Below, piece after piece: positions 23,857-32,172 of a DNA stretch of 38,238 nt. The notes beneath the pieces are model-generated. The model ran no database searches. It was not told the DNA's origin and worked only from the letters and a program-made list of their open reading frames with translations. The translations under genes were made by a program, and so were the position numbers. The DNA comes from Oscillatoriales cyanobacterium RM2_1_1. Its GTDB lineage: Bacteria; Cyanobacteriota; Cyanobacteriia; Cyanobacteriales; Microcoleaceae. The stretch is from contig JAAURB010000048.1 of the NCBI GenBank assembly GCA_012033335.1, positions 1-38,238 on the forward strand, written 5' to 3'. How positions within the stretch are numbered: position 1 is the stretch's first letter; each line of letters begins with the position of its first letter.

Positions 23857-25881
23857 TCAGGATAAGTAAGTATATTGGCTCAGGGTTCGTTCATAGTTTT
23901 GCAACAACCGTTGGGCTTCTTCGATGGAGATTTGATCCTGTTGCAGGGCGGTCTCCGCTTGCTGGCGAATGCTTTCAATCAAGTCCTCCCCATCATATTG
24001 TACGTAACCCAGGACTTCCTTCATGGTGTCACCCTTAATCACATGTTTGACCTGATAGCCTTGGGGGGTCAACTTGATATGGACGACATGGGTATCTCCA
24101 AATAAATTATGCAGATTTCCCATGATTTCTTGATAGGCCCCGGCAAGAAACATACCTAAATAATAGGGCTCCAATGGGGCTGGATCAGACGCGGTTGGAT
24201 CGACTGGTTTGAGGGCGTGAAGTTCTAGTACCGGCTTGACATCTCGCAGATCAATAAACTGATCAATTTTGCCATCACTATCACAGGTCAAATCCGCTAA
24301 AATTCCCCGCTGGGTCGGTTCTTCGTCCAGACGATGAATTGGCATGATCGGAAACAATTGATCGATCGCCCAGCTATCGGGAGCCGATTTAAATACCGAC
24401 AAATTGACGTAATAAATCGAGGCCATAATCTTTTCCAAATCCTCTAAGTCATCTGGAACATACTCTGAATGTTGGATAATCGCTTGAATTTTTTGGCAAC
24501 AGCCCCAATAAAATTGCTCGGCTTTGGCGCGATCGCCCAAACTCAAGTACCCAAAGCCAAATAGGCTAATGGCTTCTTCTTTGAATTGCATGGCATCGTG
24601 ATAGGCTTCCTGATAATTTTCTGCGGTGATCGAGTGATAGGTTTCAGCCAGATTTCGCAGGATCAAATGATCTTTCTCAACAATTTCAGGGGGAGTTTCC
24701 AGGGGCACATCACTGGTGGCTAACACATCAAATACCAGCACCGATTGATGGGAGGCAATAGCCCGACCACTCTCACTAATCAAGGTAGGAGCCGCAAGTT
24801 GGCGCTCCTCGCAGGCTTCCTTGACTTCCGCCACAATGTCATTGGCATAGTTCTGCATATTGTAGTTTTTGGAGGCGTGGAAGTTGGTTTTGGAGCCGTC
24901 ATAATCCACCCCCAAGCCGCCCCCGACATCAAGGTATTTCATCCCGGCCCCAAGTTGGCAAAGCTCGACGTAGATCTGGCTGGCTTCCCGAATCGCATCT
25001 TTGATCACGCTGATGGAGGAAATTTGGGAACCAATATGAAAGTGAAGCAGTTGCAAGCAATCCAGCATCCCTGCCGTTGCCAATTGCTCCACCGCTTGAA
25101 TAATCTGGGGAACCGTCAGGCCAAATTTGGCCCGATCTCCGGTACTGCCGCCCCAGCGTCCAATCCCTTTGGCACTGAGCTTGGCCCGGATTCCCAATAC
25201 CGGTTTGACTCCTAAACGATGGCTGGCCTCGATGGCCATCTGGACTTCTTCGAGTTGTTCAATGACGATAATGGTGATCTTTCCCAGGCGTTGGGCAAGA
25301 ATAGCCGTTTCGATATATTCCCGGTCTTTGTAGCCGTTGCAGATCAACAGGGAACCGGGAGTAGTCAATAGGGCTAGGGCAATGGAGAGTTCTGGCTTAG
25401 ACCCGGCTTCTAGACCAAATTTGTAGGGCTGGCCAAATCGGACTAAATCTTCGATCAAATGGCGTTCCTGGTTGCACTTGACAGGGTAAACTCCCCGGTA
25501 AACCCCAGGGTAATTGTAACGGGCGATCGCTTTGGCGAAACAGGCATTGAGCCGCTCGATCCGGTCTTCGAGAATATCAGGAAATCGAATCAATAGGGGC
25601 AGTCCTAAGTTGCGGCGTTTGAGGGATTCTACCAGTTCACAAAGATCGAGGGAGCCCCCCCGATCTCCCTGGGGAGATACGGTAATATGGCCTGCGGCGT
25701 TGATGGCGAAGTAGGGTTCTCCCCAGCCTGGAATCCGATAGAGGTTTTCGCTATCTTCGATTGTCCAGGATTTTACGGGTTCTGTTGAAGCTTGCTGGGG
25801 AAGAGTTGTAGTGGTTTCACTGTGAGAAGATGCTGGAGCAGTTTGTTTGGCTTTGGCTTCGGAAATAGATTGTAATTCCAT
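23857..25881 (-). CDS. speA: Biosynthetic arginine decarboxylase
   Basis: The 674-residue PLP enzyme converts arginine to agmatine, the first step of polyamine synthesis. The PLP lysine is in VYPVKCNQERHL (Lys136 from my start). Other conserved blocks are HFHIGSQISS, YLDVGGGLGVDYDGSKTN and SESGRAIASHQ, and the length fits the bacterial SpeA group (658 residues in E. coli). I start at the ATG at 25881 (MELQSISEAK). An upstream in-frame GTG at 25986 would add 35 residues of poor, unconserved sequence. The stop is about 170 bases before the response regulator gene on the same strand. Confidence 0.93.
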   Translation of the reverse strand: MELQSISEAKAKQTAPASSHSETTTTLPQQASTEPVKSWTIEDSENLYRIPGWGEPYFAINAAGHITVSPQGDRGGSLDLCELVESLKRRNLGLPLLIRFPDILEDRIERLNACFAKAIARYNYPGVYRGVYPVKCNQERHLIEDLVRFGQPYKFGLEAGSKPELSIALALLTTPGSLLICNGYKDREYIETAILAQRLGKITIIVIEQLEEVQMAIEASHRLGVKPVLGIRAKLSAKGIGRWGGSTGDRAKFGLTVPQIIQAVEQLATAGMLDCLQLLHFHIGSQISSISVIKDAIREASQIYVELCQLGAGMKYLDVGGGLGVDYDGSKTNFHASKNYNMQNYANDIVAEVKEACEERQLAAPTLISESGRAIASHQSVLVFDVLATSDVPLETPPEIVEKDHLILRNLAETYHSITAENYQEAYHDAMQFKEEAISLFGFGYLSLGDRAKAEQFYWGCCQKIQAIIQHSEYVPDDLEDLEKIMASIYYVNLSVFKSAPDSWAIDQLFPIMPIHRLDEEPTQRGILADLTCDSDGKIDQFIDLRDVKPVLELHALKPVDPTASDPAPLEPYYLGMFLAGAYQEIMGNLHNLFGDTHVVHIKLTPQGYQVKHVIKGDTMKEVLGYVQYDGEDLIESIRQQAETALQQDQISIEEAQRLLQNYERTLSQYTYLS

Positions 25882-26094
25882 AATTGATTTTTGTGCTCTC
25901 CCCAGAGGTGGCCGTCCATCAGACAGTGTAGCGAAGGATGGCGGGAAGTGGCTAGGGATCAAATGTTGTTGAATGGATAAAACCACAACGTTAAGTAGCT
26001 TGACACAATTAATTAGAAGGTACTTAAAAGATTAATGTAGGGGTGAAGGAGGCAGTGCCCCCTGCTTAACAATTAATTACAACAACCTACTTAC

Positions 26095-26190
26095 AGTGTT
26101 TCTGACGCTGCTGGAGTACGACAGATGGCAGCGCGGTGCGCCGCCACCTCTCAAATCTGTACCTCACGTGATTAGGAATCGCCATATCAG
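26095..26190 (+). repeat. Dispersed modular intergenic repeat, copy R3 (long form)
   Basis: CAGTGTTTCTGACGCTGCTG, then GAGTACG, then an extra GC-rich module containing GGCAGCGCGGTGCGCCGCC and ending CCTCACG, then GATTAGGAATCGCC. The order of parts matches R1. The middle module has diverged in sequence but again can fold. Confidence 0.6.
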
Positions 26191-26266
26191 TATGAAAGCG
26201 CTATTCCTGCTAAGTTCAGAAGAGTTTGTTCCGGCCAGGTATAGTACCAGGCTAGAATTGCTATTT

Positions 26267-26292
26267 AGAGCCAGTAAAAAGAGCCAGTAAAA
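26267..26292 (+). repeat. 13-bp perfect tandem duplication
   Basis: AGAGCCAGTAAAA is present twice back to back (26267-26279 and 26280-26292). Confidence 0.92.
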
Positions 26293-26354
26293 AAACAGTT
26301 AGGATTATGGATTAGATACTGTAGAACATCCGTAAGATTTGTATCTTTTTTGAT

Positions 26355-26398
26355 TGCTGTTTCCCAGCAGACCAGATGTCCATATCACAAGATTTGCA
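26355..26398 (+). repeat. Left member of a repeat pair flanking the DUF5682-vWA gene
   Basis: The core TGTTTCCC...CAAGATTTGCA aligns without gaps over 41 bases with 30334-30374 (32 of 41 matches by my count). The two copies are in direct orientation on either side of the gene. Confidence 0.5.
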
Positions 26399-26596
26399 AT
26401 TGAGTTTCAGTCAGATTAGTTTGACTTGCTAGAGATAACCAAACCAGGATTTATCAATCTCAACAATTTCAAGAGTTTTTGTTTCGACACCAATCTCAAG
26501 TTCTCTCAGGAGAACATTACCTGACCCAGAAATTCCCATGCCAAACCGCCTGATTTGATTTTACATTGTCAGAAATGCCTGAACTTTTCACATCCT

Positions 26597-29500
26597 ATGA
26601 ACCCTGACCTGCTCAACTTAGCTGCTCCTGTTGTATTTTTTCCGGTGCGCCACCATAGCCCAGCAGCAGCAAGATTTGTTCAAGAATTAATTCAGCGGAT
26701 TCAACCTGTTGCAGTGTTAATTGAGGGGCCGTTCGATTTCAATTCCCAATTGGAAGAGCTGAGTCTGCCCCACACATTACCCATTGCAATTTACAGTTAT
26801 GCCCAGCTCGCCAGTGGAAACCGACGGGGGGCGTTTTATCCTTTTTGCATTTATTCTCCTGAATGGCAGGCCATTCAAATTGCCCATACTCTAGAAATTC
26901 CTGTACGATTCATTGATCTTCCCTGGCGCAAAATTGCCAATCCTGAACTGACCAGTCATCGCTATGCCGATGGCCAACTACGTCAGAGTCAATATGTTAG
27001 TTTGCTCTGTCAAAAATTGGGAGTGGAAGACTTTGATACCCTTTGGGATACCCTATTTGAAATTGACCAAACTCTGACCCTCGAACAGTATCTAGAACGC
27101 TGCCATCAATTCTGTTGGCATTTGCGTTCCATGGATGAACTTGATGGCAAAGTTTCTGCGGTTGACTGCCAACGGGAAGCCTTTATGGTGGCGCAAATTC
27201 GCCAGGTTCAAGGGCAATACTCGGGACAAACTTTTGGACAATCTTCTGGGCAATTACTAGTGGTAACAGGGGGTTTTCATAGTTCTGCCCTGCATCAAGT
27301 TCTGGTTGAGGGTGAGGTTACAAGTACGGACGATTCAACAGTAGATGGGGAAAAAAGCTCGGAGTTGGAATTTGGCATTGCCCTGACTCCCTATTCCTAT
27401 GAACGGTTGGATAACCTCACGGGTTACGAATCTGGAATGCCGAACCCTGGGTTTTATCATCAAGTTTGGCAGTATTATCTGGCTGAAGGTTTGGTTCAGG
27501 AATGGCCTGGAAATGGGGTTGAGGATTTGATGTTGCCCCTTAAACCCTATCGTCAACTGTTAATCACCGCCACCCAAGGGTTACGAGAGCAGCACCAGCC
27601 AGTGAGTTCAGCCGATTTGATCGCCATTGAAACCTTAGCCAAAGGTTTGGCCACCCTGCGAAACCATCATCAGGTCTGGCGACAGGATTTAATCGATGGC
27701 ATCATTGGCGCTCTGGTCAAAGAAGACTTGGATCGGAGTTTCCATCATCCGTTTCTGGCGGCAGTCTACCAGAGTTTGCGCGGGGATGAACGGGGAGTTT
27801 TAGCAGCCGGAACCCAATCTCCACCGTTGGTTCAGGATTTGAAAATGTTACTCCAGGAACATCAATTAGAACCGACCTTGACGTTGGAAACACTCAGCCT
27901 GGTTCTCTACAAGTCTGGGGATCTGGTTCGCAGCCAGATTCTCCATCAATTGCAGAATTTAGGGATTATCGGTTACCGCTATACCGGAGGCACCGATTTA
28001 TTCCAGCGGGAGGATCTGGCTCAAATCACTGAACAATGGTCAATGCAATGGAGTCCTGACTTTGAAGCCAGTTGCATTGAGGCGGCAATTTATGGGGCAA
28101 CTTTAGCTGAAGCTACCCTAATGAAACTCAAGGAAAAAATCTCGACCCTTGAACGCAGTGCCACCATTGCTGCGGAAATTTTGTTGGATGCTGGCTTGAT
28201 GGGGTTAGCAACAACGTTAGGGGAAGGTTATTTTAATTTAGTTGAGGTGATTCGGGGGGATGGGGATTTTTTTACGGTAACTCCAGCCCTGGGACATTTA
28301 CTTTATCTCTATAGTTATAGTGATATTTTGCCAACGAAAGGGGATGGCGGAATTGGGGAATTACTGATTGAAACCTTCAATCGAGGATTGTGGTTGCTGG
28401 AGAATTTGGGTCAGGTTCAAGGTCGAGATCCTGAGCTATTAAAAGGGATGATAATTCTTCTGGAAACCTTTGAACGGTGTTCTCATTCTCAACAACCCTC
28501 AACAGCTTTAAACCACGACTTTTTCATCGAAGTTCTCAGCCGCATCAGCACAGAACCAACTCAAACGCCCTTGGTGCGGGGAGCGACCACGGGGGCTGTT
28601 TGGGTTTTGGGGGAGATGGGAACTGAAACCATTCAGGAGAATCTTTACTATTTTTCTGATCCGGATCAATTAGGCGATTTCCTAACGGGATTTTTCAGTT
28701 TGGCCCGAGAGATTATGCAACGTCAGCCTCAGATCATGGTGCAGATTAACCGGTTTATGCTGGAGTATTCCGATGAGGAATTTCTAGAGGCATTGCCCGG
28801 TTTGCGATTGGCATTTTCTTACTTTACCCCCCGGGAAAAATACCACATCGCTCGAACCTTGCTGCAAGCTTTAGGGTTTAATAGCAATCAACCCATGACA
28901 CCCTTCGCGGTTGGCGCTGAAACGGTTGCTCAATTGATTCAGTTTGAGACGGAAGTATTTCAAGCAATTCAAAAATACGGCTTGCGCTCTTCGGTGAAGT
29001 TGGATCAGTTGTCGGATCAGTTGTCGGATCAGTCATTCGATCAGTCATTCAATCAACAACCAGATCAACAGTTATCAGCCGTTTCCGAACCACCTCAGAG
29101 CCCAACTGAATCGTCCCAAAACCCCCCGATTCTTTCCCTCAATTCTCCCCGTTTGGCGGACTTTGCCCAGAATGAACCCCTGTGTAAATTGCGCTGGCGG
29201 TTAATTCTAGGCCAGGGGGCTGAATCCACTTTTGGCGTGGGTCTAGAAGGGATTTGGCAGCAGCGGGATCAGGCCATGGGTTTTCTCTATGACCGGGAAT
29301 ATGGCGCTGCCCGCAACGTTCGCCCTGAGGATCGCCAGGGGGGACAGGAAGATTCGCAGTTAACGGTTCCAGACTGGATTAATGCGGTTCATGACCTATT
29401 TCCCCAAAAAACTATCGAACGGTTAGAAAAGGATGCGGTGGAACGGTACAAACTGGAAGAGGTTGTCACCAATCCAGAAGTATTACAGCGGGTTCAGCCC

Positions 29501-30295
29501 AATCCCACCCTGCTCAAGGCCATCCTCCGCACCAAACACTTGATGAATCAGGAGGTATTGACCATTGCCCGCCAACTGGTACGAAAAGTGGTAGAAGAGT
29601 TAATGGAAAAATTGGCCCGCCCAATTCAGTCACCCTTTTTCGGTGCGATCAGCCGCCAACAACGTTCCTGGCTCAAAGTCGCAAAAAATTTCGACGTGGA
29701 TACCACGATTCGTCGCAACCTGAAACACTACAATCCTGACACTCAAAAACTTTACATTCAAACGCCCTATTTCTATTCCCGGGTGCGCCGTCAGGTGGAT
29801 CGCTGGCAAATTATTATTCTGGTGGATGAGTCTGGCAGTATGCTCGATAGCGTGATTCACTCGGCGATTACCGCTGCCATTTTTTTTGGCCTGAACAGTG
29901 TTCGGACTCACTTATGTTTGTTTGATACCGCTGTGGTGGATTTAACCGAAGATTGTCACGACCCCGTGGAAACCATGATGAAGGTTCAACTGGGGGGAGG
30001 AACTGATATTGGTCAGGCCCTAACCTATAGCGCTCAATTGATTGACCACCCTCGCCGCACTATTATTGTGCTAATTACGGACTTTTTTGAAGGGGCACCG
30101 ATTTCCCGGCTGTTATCCATCACGCAACAGCTCACCGAAAGTGGTGTGAATTTATTAGGACTAGCGGCCTTAGATGGTCAGGCAAACCCCTGTTATGACC
30201 GGGATGTTGCGGCTCGAATGGTAGCTCTTGGGGCTCAGGTTGGGGCGATGACACCGGGGGAATTAGCGGAGTGGGTTGCTGAAAAAATCCGCTAA
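26597..30295 (+). CDS. DUF5682 (EreA/ChaN-like) domain fused to C-terminal vWA domain
   Basis: The 1232-residue protein, started at ATG 26597, opens with the DUF5682 signature: VRHHSPAAAR (His19-His20), LIEGPFDF (Glu43), AFYPFCIYSPEWQA and PVRFIDLPW (to residue 110). The domain extends through about residue 800 and belongs to a group thought related to EreA/ChaN-type folds with unknown activity. A Gln/Ser-rich linker with a 12-bp DNA repeat follows (about residues 800-860). From about residue 870 comes a CoxE-type vWA protein: RWRLILGQGAE, then the MIDAS metal site as Asp1077-x-Ser1079-x-Ser1081, Thr1136 and Asp1162. In other bacteria DUF5682 and vWA proteins are separate neighbours along with MoxR-type AAA ATPase and SWIM zinc-finger genes. 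Here two are fused and the others are not in the window. Function is unknown. Confidence 0.88.
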   Translation: MNPDLLNLAAPVVFFPVRHHSPAAARFVQELIQRIQPVAVLIEGPFDFNSQLEELSLPHTLPIAIYSYAQLASGNRRGAFYPFCIYSPEWQAIQIAHTLEIPVRFIDLPWRKIANPELTSHRYADGQLRQSQYVSLLCQKLGVEDFDTLWDTLFEIDQTLTLEQYLERCHQFCWHLRSMDELDGKVSAVDCQREAFMVAQIRQVQGQYSGQTFGQSSGQLLVVTGGFHSSALHQVLVEGEVTSTDDSTVDGEKSSELEFGIALTPYSYERLDNLTGYESGMPNPGFYHQVWQYYLAEGLVQEWPGNGVEDLMLPLKPYRQLLITATQGLREQHQPVSSADLIAIETLAKGLATLRNHHQVWRQDLIDGIIGALVKEDLDRSFHHPFLAAVYQSLRGDERGVLAAGTQSPPLVQDLKMLLQEHQLEPTLTLETLSLVLYKSGDLVRSQILHQLQNLGIIGYRYTGGTDLFQREDLAQITEQWSMQWSPDFEASCIEAAIYGATLAEATLMKLKEKISTLERSATIAAEILLDAGLMGLATTLGEGYFNLVEVIRGDGDFFTVTPALGHLLYLYSYSDILPTKGDGGIGELLIETFNRGLWLLENLGQVQGRDPELLKGMIILLETFERCSHSQQPSTALNHDFFIEVLSRISTEPTQTPLVRGATTGAVWVLGEMGTETIQENLYYFSDPDQLGDFLTGFFSLAREIMQRQPQIMVQINRFMLEYSDEEFLEALPGLRLAFSYFTPREKYHIARTLLQALGFNSNQPMTPFAVGAETVAQLIQFETEVFQAIQKYGLRSSVKLDQLSDQLSDQSFDQSFNQQPDQQLSAVSEPPQSPTESSQNPPILSLNSPRLADFAQNEPLCKLRWRLILGQGAESTFGVGLEGIWQQRDQAMGFLYDREYGAARNVRPEDRQGGQEDSQLTVPDWINAVHDLFPQKTIERLEKDAVERYKLEEVVTNPEVLQRVQPNPTLLKAILRTKHLMNQEVLTIARQLVRKVVEELMEKLARPIQSPFFGAISRQQRSWLKVAKNFDVDTTIRRNLKHYNPDTQKLYIQTPYFYSRVRRQVDRWQIIILVDESGSMLDSVIHSAITAAIFFGLNSVRTHLCLFDTAVVDLTEDCHDPVETMMKVQLGGGTDIGQALTYSAQLIDHPRRTIIVLITDFFEGAPISRLLSITQQLTESGVNLLGLAALDGQANPCYDRDVAARMVALGAQVGAMTPGELAEWVAEKIR
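27206..27253 (+). repeat. Intragenic 12-bp tandem repeat encoding xxGQ units
   Basis: Four consecutive 12-mers encode VQGQ, YSGQ, TFGQ and SSGQ. The conserved part is the GG(A/G)CAA end. It lies within the DUF5682 domain and probably forms a surface loop. Confidence 0.8.
29009..29068 (+). repeat. Intragenic 12-bp tandem repeat in the linker of the fusion protein
   Basis: TTGTCGGATCAG occurs twice, followed by three diverged copies (TCATTCGATCAG, TCATTCAATCAA, CAACCAGATCAA). They encode a Ser/Asp/Gln-rich linker between the DUF5682 and vWA domains. Confidence 0.88.
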
Positions 30296-31127
30296 GGATC
30301 AGGGGTTAAAGACAGTAGAATAGCCGAGACGGTTGTTTCCTGGCAGACAAGATGCCTGCACCCCAAGATTTGCATCTGATTTGATAGATGTTTCTCAGGA
30401 TTATAGATGTTCCTCAAGGTCAACGGTTACAACCTGGTTTGAGTCATTCAATTGCTCCTTCTGTATTTTTTCGCATATCTAACACCGTGAATATAAGTTA
30501 GATCCGTCGCTTCAGCGAGCTAGAAGCCTGCACTACAAACTTTCATAAATCATTGGGGATTGCTACAGCCAGGATTGATAATTGCACTGATTATTGCTGC
30601 TGAATCCGTTCGCACCACCTCTTAAGAAAAGCAACTACAGTTTTTAGGATACAGGCAGGAGACTGAAACATCAGCCACAACAATTAGGATTTTGTCAATT
30701 GGTTCGTCAATTGGATTTAGACACTGTTGTCTGCGGATATGATCCGAGCCTCCAGAAAGATTTCTAAACCTCCAGGAAGGGCCTGATCCAGAATGACTTA
30801 TTAATCAATTTCCCAGATTGATTCATTTCAGTAATCCCCGATCATTCCTCTACAAAAGTAGTCCCAATTTTTCAGGTTACGCTTCTATGGTAATGATTTA
30901 GAGAAAGTTGAGTCAATAGCTACTGATTGAAAACTTGAATCTGCTCAGCCCGGACAGCTCTGATCTAATCCCAAAATTAATACTGCAGGATAGGATTCTC
31001 TAAGAGAAGTTCGAGTCAGATTAACCAACTCAGTGAATGTGGGTTACAAGTTTAGCGATTCAGTTATATGATGTAAGAAATGCACAATTCATGTGTTAGA
31101 ATTAAACAATTCAATTGGAGTATACCA
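30296..31127. other. Intergenic region between DUF5682-vWA gene and the AbrB regulator
   Basis: About 830 bases with no credible gene. It holds the right member of the flanking repeat pair (30334-30374), a 19-bp-period duplication (30384-30399 and 30403-30419, ATAGATGTT(T/C)CTCA core) and a 12-bp duplication (GTCAATTGG at 30694 and 30706). The promoter for the regulator gene should be near its right end. Confidence 0.5.
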
Positions 31128-31541
31128 ATGGCAAAAACAGCAACGGAAATACCTTCTCCAAGTCCACTCACAGGAAAAGCTTTACTCCAGAAAGTTAAGG
31201 CGCTTGGGAATTTGCCTCGACGGGAGACGGCAAAACTTTGTGGGTATTACACCGCCACAAAAGAAGATGAAATGCGGGCGAATATGACAGAGTTTTATGA
31301 TGCCTTACTGGCTGCTAAAGGGATTTCCCTCGATCCAGGTCGTTCAAAAGATGGTCGGGGTCGGGAAGCTAGCTTTCGAGCTTGTGTCCATAGAAACGGT
31401 TCCCTTGTGATTGGGGCAAACTATACTCAGTCCATGGGATTAGAGCCAGGAGATCAATTTGAAATTCGTCTGGGTCACAAGCACATTCATCTGATTCAGG
31501 TTGAAGGCAAAGCTGACGAGAACTTTGATGAAGAAGAGTAA
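31128..31541 (+). CDS. cyAbrB-family transcriptional regulator
   Basis: The 137-residue DNA-binding protein belongs to the cyanobacteria-specific AbrB-like group, which controls nitrogen, carbon and hydrogenase genes in model strains. The N-terminus has PLTGKALLQKVKALGNLPRR and ETAKLCGYYT. The C-terminal swapped-hairpin AbrB domain includes GSLVIGANYT, GLEPGDQFEIRLG and HKHIHLIQV. The PRRETAKLCGYYT and KDGRGRE motifs are closer to cyAbrB1 (CalA) than cyAbrB2 as I remember them. I start at ATG 31128, preceded seven bases upstream by GGAG, and not at the ATG at 31080, which adds a non-conserved tail. An acidic C-terminus ends the protein. Confidence 0.9.
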   Translation: MAKTATEIPSPSPLTGKALLQKVKALGNLPRRETAKLCGYYTATKEDEMRANMTEFYDALLAAKGISLDPGRSKDGRGREASFRACVHRNGSLVIGANYTQSMGLEPGDQFEIRLGHKHIHLIQVEGKADENFDEEE

Positions 31542-31580
31542 AAACTCCTCAGATATTTAGCTTTGATTTGCCGAAAGCCA

Positions 31581-31614
31581 AGCCCACCAGCACAGGATTT
31601 AGTGTGGGTGGGCT
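31581..31614 (+). terminator. Probable terminator of the AbrB-family gene
   Basis: AGCCCACC (31581-31588) pairs with GGTGGGCT (31607-31614), 40 bases after the stop codon. Only a weak T-containing tail (GTTCTATCCT) follows, so intrinsic termination is probable but not certain. Confidence 0.5.
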
Positions 31615-31719
31615 GTTCTATCCTATCAAAACCCTTGATCACCTGTTTCCTGTTGGAAGAATATTGATCCTCCACATCTTAATCCAGCTCAAAACCTGCA
31701 TCTGAAATTGGAATTGATC

Positions 31720-31875
31720 ATGTCACTCCTCAGATTAAAAAATTTTAGCCTTCAGGATGGTTCAGAAGGGGCAAGCTCTGGTTTTTTTCACCGTACAATG
31801 ACCGTTCTCCCCATTTATGAAGCTATCAATGAGGATCAAACCTGCCTAGTTGAAGATCATAAAATTCACGGATGA
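31720..31875 (+). CDS. Possible small protein of 51 residues
   Basis: An ATG-started frame reads MSLLRLKNFSLQDGSEGASS and ends VEDHKIHG. There is only a weak GGAA upstream, and composition is not diagnostic. It resembles no family I know. It could be chance. Confidence 0.2.
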   Translation: MSLLRLKNFSLQDGSEGASSGFFHRTMTVLPIYEAINEDQTCLVEDHKIHG

Positions 31876-32172
31876 AAGTTGGGGCCTCCCAGAGCAAAAT
31901 ATTTATACAATGATTGGTCAGTGATCTGCCATTGTGAGATGTTCCCCCCAGATGCACCAGTTAATCTCATTTTCATTTGATGCCCATGATGCTGAATACA
32001 TGGGAGGTAATTTTTATTGGGGATGAAAAGTTAGAGTGAGCAACTGGGTTAGTAGAATTTCTGGCCCAGATTTTTGGGCCTATTAAGAGATTGTTGCGCT
32101 AATCTTGACAAATGAATTCAGTCCAGGGTAAGAATTTTGAGCAGACAGATCAAAGGCAACTTTTAAGATTTT

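Larger units (their letters stand above)
25882..26596. other. Intergenic region between divergent speA and DUF5682-vWA genes
   Basis: No gene is seen in 715 bases. An apparent frame at 26096-26290 is simply the repeat copy R3. Also present are a 13-bp tandem duplication (26267-26292) and one member of a flanking repeat pair (26355-26398). Promoters of both genes should lie here, but I see no clear consensus. Confidence 0.5.
31542..32172. other. Intergenic region, 630 bases
   Basis: Apart from the terminator hairpin at 31581-31614 and a 51-codon frame at 31720-31875, I see nothing recognisable. The promoter of the haloperoxidase-like gene should lie at the right end. Confidence 0.4.

Noticed and set aside
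25882-25986. Upstream GTG start for speA
   Set aside because: The added 35 residues look unconserved (Pro/Ser-rich), and the ATG at 25881 gives a length typical of the family.
26096-26290. Open frame of 64 codons before the DUF5682-vWA gene
   Set aside because: It lies entirely over repeat copy R3 and the 13-bp duplication. Its translation is a product of the repeat, not of a gene.
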